A stretch of 64,000 nucleotides of DNA from NCBI GenBank assembly GCA_023450935.1, contig JAEXGH010000001.1, positions 40,038-104,037 on the forward strand. Direction: 5' to 3'. The position numbers and the translations under genes are program-made. The notes below the pieces were generated by a model. It did no database searches. It saw nothing but the letters and a program-made list of their open reading frames with translations, and was not told where the DNA came from. The DNA comes from Verrucomicrobiota bacterium (GTDB lineage Bacteria; Verrucomicrobiota; Verrucomicrobiia; Opitutales; Intestinicryptomonadaceae). This document shows positions 61,213-64,000 of the stretch, one piece after another; positions within the stretch are counted from its first letter, which is position 1; every line of letters starts with the position of its first letter.

Positions 61213-63792
61213 TTAGAGGTCCTTTTCGGTGAACTTGCGAACATCGCCCTCTTTGAGCTTTCCCGAAATGATTTCCCGCGCGAGGGGATTTTCGATTTTC
61301 AGGTTGATTGTGCGCTTTAGGGGACGCGCGCCATAGGCGGGGTCGTAGGCTTTTTCGGCGAGCTTTTCATACGCGCCTTTCGTAAGCTCTACCTTTATGC
61401 CCTGCTCCTTCAGACGTTCGTTGAGCATCTCAATCTGGAGCTTTACAATCTGGACAATTTCGTCCAACTGTAGAGCCTTGAATATGATGATGTCGTCAAT
61501 TCTGTTGAGGAATTCGGGCTTGAACGTCCTGCGAACGTCGCTCATAACGGCCTCCTTTACGGAGTCGGTAAGCTCGCCGTCCTTGCCGACGGGGGCGTCG
61601 GTGATGAAGCGCGCACCTATGTTGGAAGTCATTATGATGACAGTGTTCTTGAAGTCCACTTTGCGCCCCTGCGAGTCGGTCAAAACGCCGTCGTCCATAA
61701 CCTGCAGGAGCGTGTTGAGCACCTCGGGGTGCGCCTTTTCGATTTCGTCGAAAAGCACGACGCTATACGGACGCCTGCGAACAGCCTCTGTGAGCTGGCC
61801 GCCCTGTTCGTAGCCGACATACCCGGGAGGCGCGCCGATAAGACGCGCAACGGAGTGCTTCTCCATATACTCGGACATGTCGATTCTGACAAGGCCGTCC
61901 TCGGTGTTGAACAGCGACTGACTCAGAGTTTTTGCAAGCTCTGTTTTGCCCACGCCCGTGGGCCCCAGAAACATGAACGTTCCGCTTGGGCGGCGGGGGT
62001 CTTTTATGCCCGCGCGGGCGCGCAGGATTGCGTTTGCGACACTCTCGACCGCCTCGTTCTGCCCGATTACGCGCTTGTGCAGAATCTCGGGGAGCTTGAG
62101 CAGACGCTGCCTGTCGCTTTCAAGCAGCTTCTTGACGGGAATGCCCGTCCATTCGGCGACAATCTCCGCGATTTCGTCGGCACTGACGCTCTCCTTGAGC
62201 ATGGAGTTTTCCTCGGGCTTGCTCTTGAGGGCTTCCTTGAGTTGGGCTTCAAGCTTGGGAAGCTCGCCGTATTTGATTTCGGCGGCCTGAGTGAGGTCGT
62301 ATTCGCGTTCGGCGCGCTCCATCTTGATTTTGGCGGCTTCGATTTGCTCGCGCAATTTCGACGCCTTGTTGGAGGCCTCCTTTTCCGACTCCCATTTCGC
62401 CTTCATCGCCGAAGCCTGCTCGCGCATTTGGGCAAGCTCCTTGCGGACTTCCGCCAGACGTTCGGTGTCGTGGTTCTCCTTTACAAGAGCCTTTTCCTCG
62501 ATTTCGTAGCGGCGGAGCTTTCTAAGGAGCATATCGAGCTCGGAGGGCATTGAGTCAAGCTGCGTTTTTATGCGCGCGCACGCCTCGTCAACCAAGTCGA
62601 TTGCCTTGTCGGGGAGCTGCCTGCCCGTAATGTAGCGGTTGCTTAGTTCCGCAGCCTCCACAAGGGCGTGATCCTGAATCTGCACGCCGTGGTAGGTTTC
62701 GAAACGTTCTTTCAAGCCGCGCAAAATGGCGATACTTGTCTCTACGTCGGGCTCGCCCACATAGACGCTTTGGAAACGTCTTTCGAGGGCGGGGTCTTTT
62801 TCGATATATTGGCGGTATTCGTCCAAAGTGGTCGCGCCCACGCAACGGAGTTCGCCGCGGGCAAGCATAGGCTTGAGCATATTGGAGGCGTCCAAAGAGC
62901 CGTCTGTTCTGCCCGCGCCCACAATGGTGTGAAGCTCGTCTATGAACAGGATTATCTTGCCGTCCGACTCCTTGATTTTGTTGAGAACCGCCTTGAGCCT
63001 CTCCTCGAACTCGCCCCTGTATTTTGCGCCCGCAATCAGCGAGCCCATATCGAGGGCGAAAACCGTTTTGTCCTTCAGGCCTTCGGGGACGTCCTTGCGG
63101 ACAATTCTCTGCGCGAGCCCCTCGGCTATGGCGGTTTTACCCACACCCGGTTCTCCGATTAGAACGGGATTGTTCTTGGTCTTTCGCGACAGAATCCTGA
63201 TGACCCTGCCGATTTCCTCGTCCCTGCCGATAACGGGGTCGAGCTTGCCGTCGCGGGCGAGCTGCACGAGGTTCGAGCCGTATTTTTCAAGGACATCGTA
63301 AGTGTCCTCGGGAGTTTTCGTTGTAACGTGCGTTGCCCCGCGCATTTGCGAAACAACCTCCTCAACGCCCGAACGCGTGATTTGCAGACTTCTGAACAAG
63401 TCGGCTATCTGGGCGGGTTCGGGGGCTTCGACGACGGCTATGAACAAATGCTCCGTGGAAACGAAGTCGTCGCGCATCTGCTTTGCTATCGACTCCGCGC
63501 TTTCGAGCGTTTGCGACAACCCCGTGCTGATATACGGAGCCGACGCCGTAGCGCCTTCGACTTTCGGAAGATTGTCGAGCGCGCGGCGGATTCCGAGCTC
63601 GAGCGCGGCACGTTTGTCCGCGCCCATTTTCGTTAAAAGCGAACCTACAATACCCGACTCTTGGGCTATCAAAGCCGCGAGCAGGTGGACTTGTAAAATT
63701 TCGGTGTGGCGTCTTTGTTTTGCAATCTCCGACGCCGCATTGATTGCCTCAATGCTCTTTTCGGTAAATTTGTCAGGATTTATGTTATTCAT
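61213..63792 (-). CDS. clpB: ATP-dependent disaggregase ClpB
   Basis: Hexameric AAA+ chaperone that rescues aggregated proteins with DnaK. ATG at 63792 starts MNNINPDKFTEKSIEAI, the normal N-terminus; a longer frame lacks similarity. The 859 residues contain the N-domain (1-150), the first AAA+ module (GEPGVGKTAIAEGL, ILFIDELHTI), the long M-domain coiled coil (about 405-525) that separates ClpB from ClpA/ClpC, and the second module (GPTGVGKTELAKTL, VVLFDEIEKAHP). No IGF/L loop for ClpP is needed. The upstream 208 nt hold a tandem repeat but no CIRCE operator. Confidence 0.97.
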   Translation of the reverse strand: MNNINPDKFTEKSIEAINAASEIAKQRRHTEILQVHLLAALIAQESGIVGSLLTKMGADKRAALELGIRRALDNLPKVEGATASAPYISTGLSQTLESAESIAKQMRDDFVSTEHLFIAVVEAPEPAQIADLFRSLQITRSGVEEVVSQMRGATHVTTKTPEDTYDVLEKYGSNLVQLARDGKLDPVIGRDEEIGRVIRILSRKTKNNPVLIGEPGVGKTAIAEGLAQRIVRKDVPEGLKDKTVFALDMGSLIAGAKYRGEFEERLKAVLNKIKESDGKIILFIDELHTIVGAGRTDGSLDASNMLKPMLARGELRCVGATTLDEYRQYIEKDPALERRFQSVYVGEPDVETSIAILRGLKERFETYHGVQIQDHALVEAAELSNRYITGRQLPDKAIDLVDEACARIKTQLDSMPSELDMLLRKLRRYEIEEKALVKENHDTERLAEVRKELAQMREQASAMKAKWESEKEASNKASKLREQIEAAKIKMERAEREYDLTQAAEIKYGELPKLEAQLKEALKSKPEENSMLKESVSADEIAEIVAEWTGIPVKKLLESDRQRLLKLPEILHKRVIGQNEAVESVANAILRARAGIKDPRRPSGTFMFLGPTGVGKTELAKTLSQSLFNTEDGLVRIDMSEYMEKHSVARLIGAPPGYVGYEQGGQLTEAVRRRPYSVVLFDEIEKAHPEVLNTLLQVMDDGVLTDSQGRKVDFKNTVIIMTSNIGARFITDAPVGKDGELTDSVKEAVMSDVRRTFKPEFLNRIDDIIIFKALQLDEIVQIVKLQIEMLNERLKEQGIKVELTKGAYEKLAEKAYDPAYGARPLKRTINLKIENPLAREIISGKLKEGDVRKFTEKDL

Positions 63793-63893
63793 ACCTTTGA
63801 TATAGCAATTCCCATGCCAACAAATATCGGCGCGCAAGGCGTTATTTTAAGCGGTATTTTGCCGAATTGCGCAAACACACGCCGCAGCGGCAC

Positions 63894-63934
63894 GCGAAAA
63901 TTTGACACAATCGCGCGAAAATTTGACACAATCG
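63894..63934. repeat. Tandem 21-bp repeat upstream of clpB
   Basis: The unit GCGAAAATTTGACACAATCG occurs twice with a 21-nt period, about 100 nt before the clpB start. Two turns of helix between units would place both on the same face, as for a protein-binding site. It could instead be a simple duplication. Confidence 0.7.
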
Positions 63935-64000
63935 ACCAAAACGCCCGCCCGCAGCCCGCGCCGCCAAACAAAACCGCCCCCCGCGAAGCCCCCCGAACGC

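Overview
The window looks like a chromosome segment of a Verrucomicrobiota bacterium, most likely a host-associated member of the Opitutales. This is inferred from lineage-typical genes: the 52-residue PVC 'small basic protein' at 36507, a PEP-CTERM surface protein at 28081, a nearly 2000-residue Verru_Chthon cassette A-like protein at 44853, and CE15 and TIM-barrel-like secreted carbohydrate enzymes. No rRNA, prophage, transposase or CRISPR array was seen; one tRNA (Val, UAC) is present.

Layout. 1-7.7 kb, minus strand: an isoprenoid/envelope operon uppS-cdsA-dxr-rseP (rseP runs off the left edge) and a three-gene succinate:quinone oxidoreductase operon sdhCAB. 7.8-9.3 kb: fabG, then a 0.7 kb island of nested hairpin repeats. 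9.3-19.6 kb: mnmA behind a degenerate NtrC/NifA-like regulator; divergently dnaX (with an A10 slippage site), rmuC, meaB and a Xer recombinase; then mntP, a mutarotase-like gene and dtd. 19.1-25.2 kb, minus: TPR lipoprotein-dnaG-rpoD-small exported protein. 25.3-30 kb: a DUF362-like exported protein, a Nudix hydrolase, a 1.1 kb repeat island and the PEP-CTERM protein. 30-35 kb: secreted glycosidase-like proteins. 35.8-43.4 kb: LUD protein, small basic protein, polyprenyl synthase, hemA, tRNA-Val, a fosmidomycin-resistance-type MFS pump, a CapD/FlaA1-type membrane dehydratase, rpmB and a 57-residue basic protein. 43.5-51.5 kb: ECF sigma factor, membrane partner, giant prepilin-like protein and a secreted partner. 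51.9-60.5 kb: a hexuronate-utilisation cluster (CE15 glucuronoyl-esterase-like, glycosidase-like, SDR, SMP-30 lactonase, UxuA, MFS, AraC). 60.5-61.2 kb: a third repeat island; then clpB.

How the genes may work together. The 51.9-60.5 kb cluster fits release, uptake and oxidation of glucuronate from plant or host glycans; the 30-35 kb genes include a paralogue of its glycosidase-like protein. SdhCAB/FrdCAB together with MeaB fits anaerobic succinate/propionate metabolism (inference).

The most unusual content is not protein coding. At least four families of interspersed structured repeats (called A, B, C and D here) fill the intergenic islands. Within each family the stems differ in sequence between copies while base pairing is kept, and some copies begin on the stop codon of the preceding gene. 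This covariation suggests selection for nucleic-acid structure. Other points: loss of zinc ligands in both DnaG and DnaX, a bacterial enhancer-binding protein without its GAFTGA loop and arginine fingers, and poly-G tracts upstream of and inside the PEP-CTERM gene.
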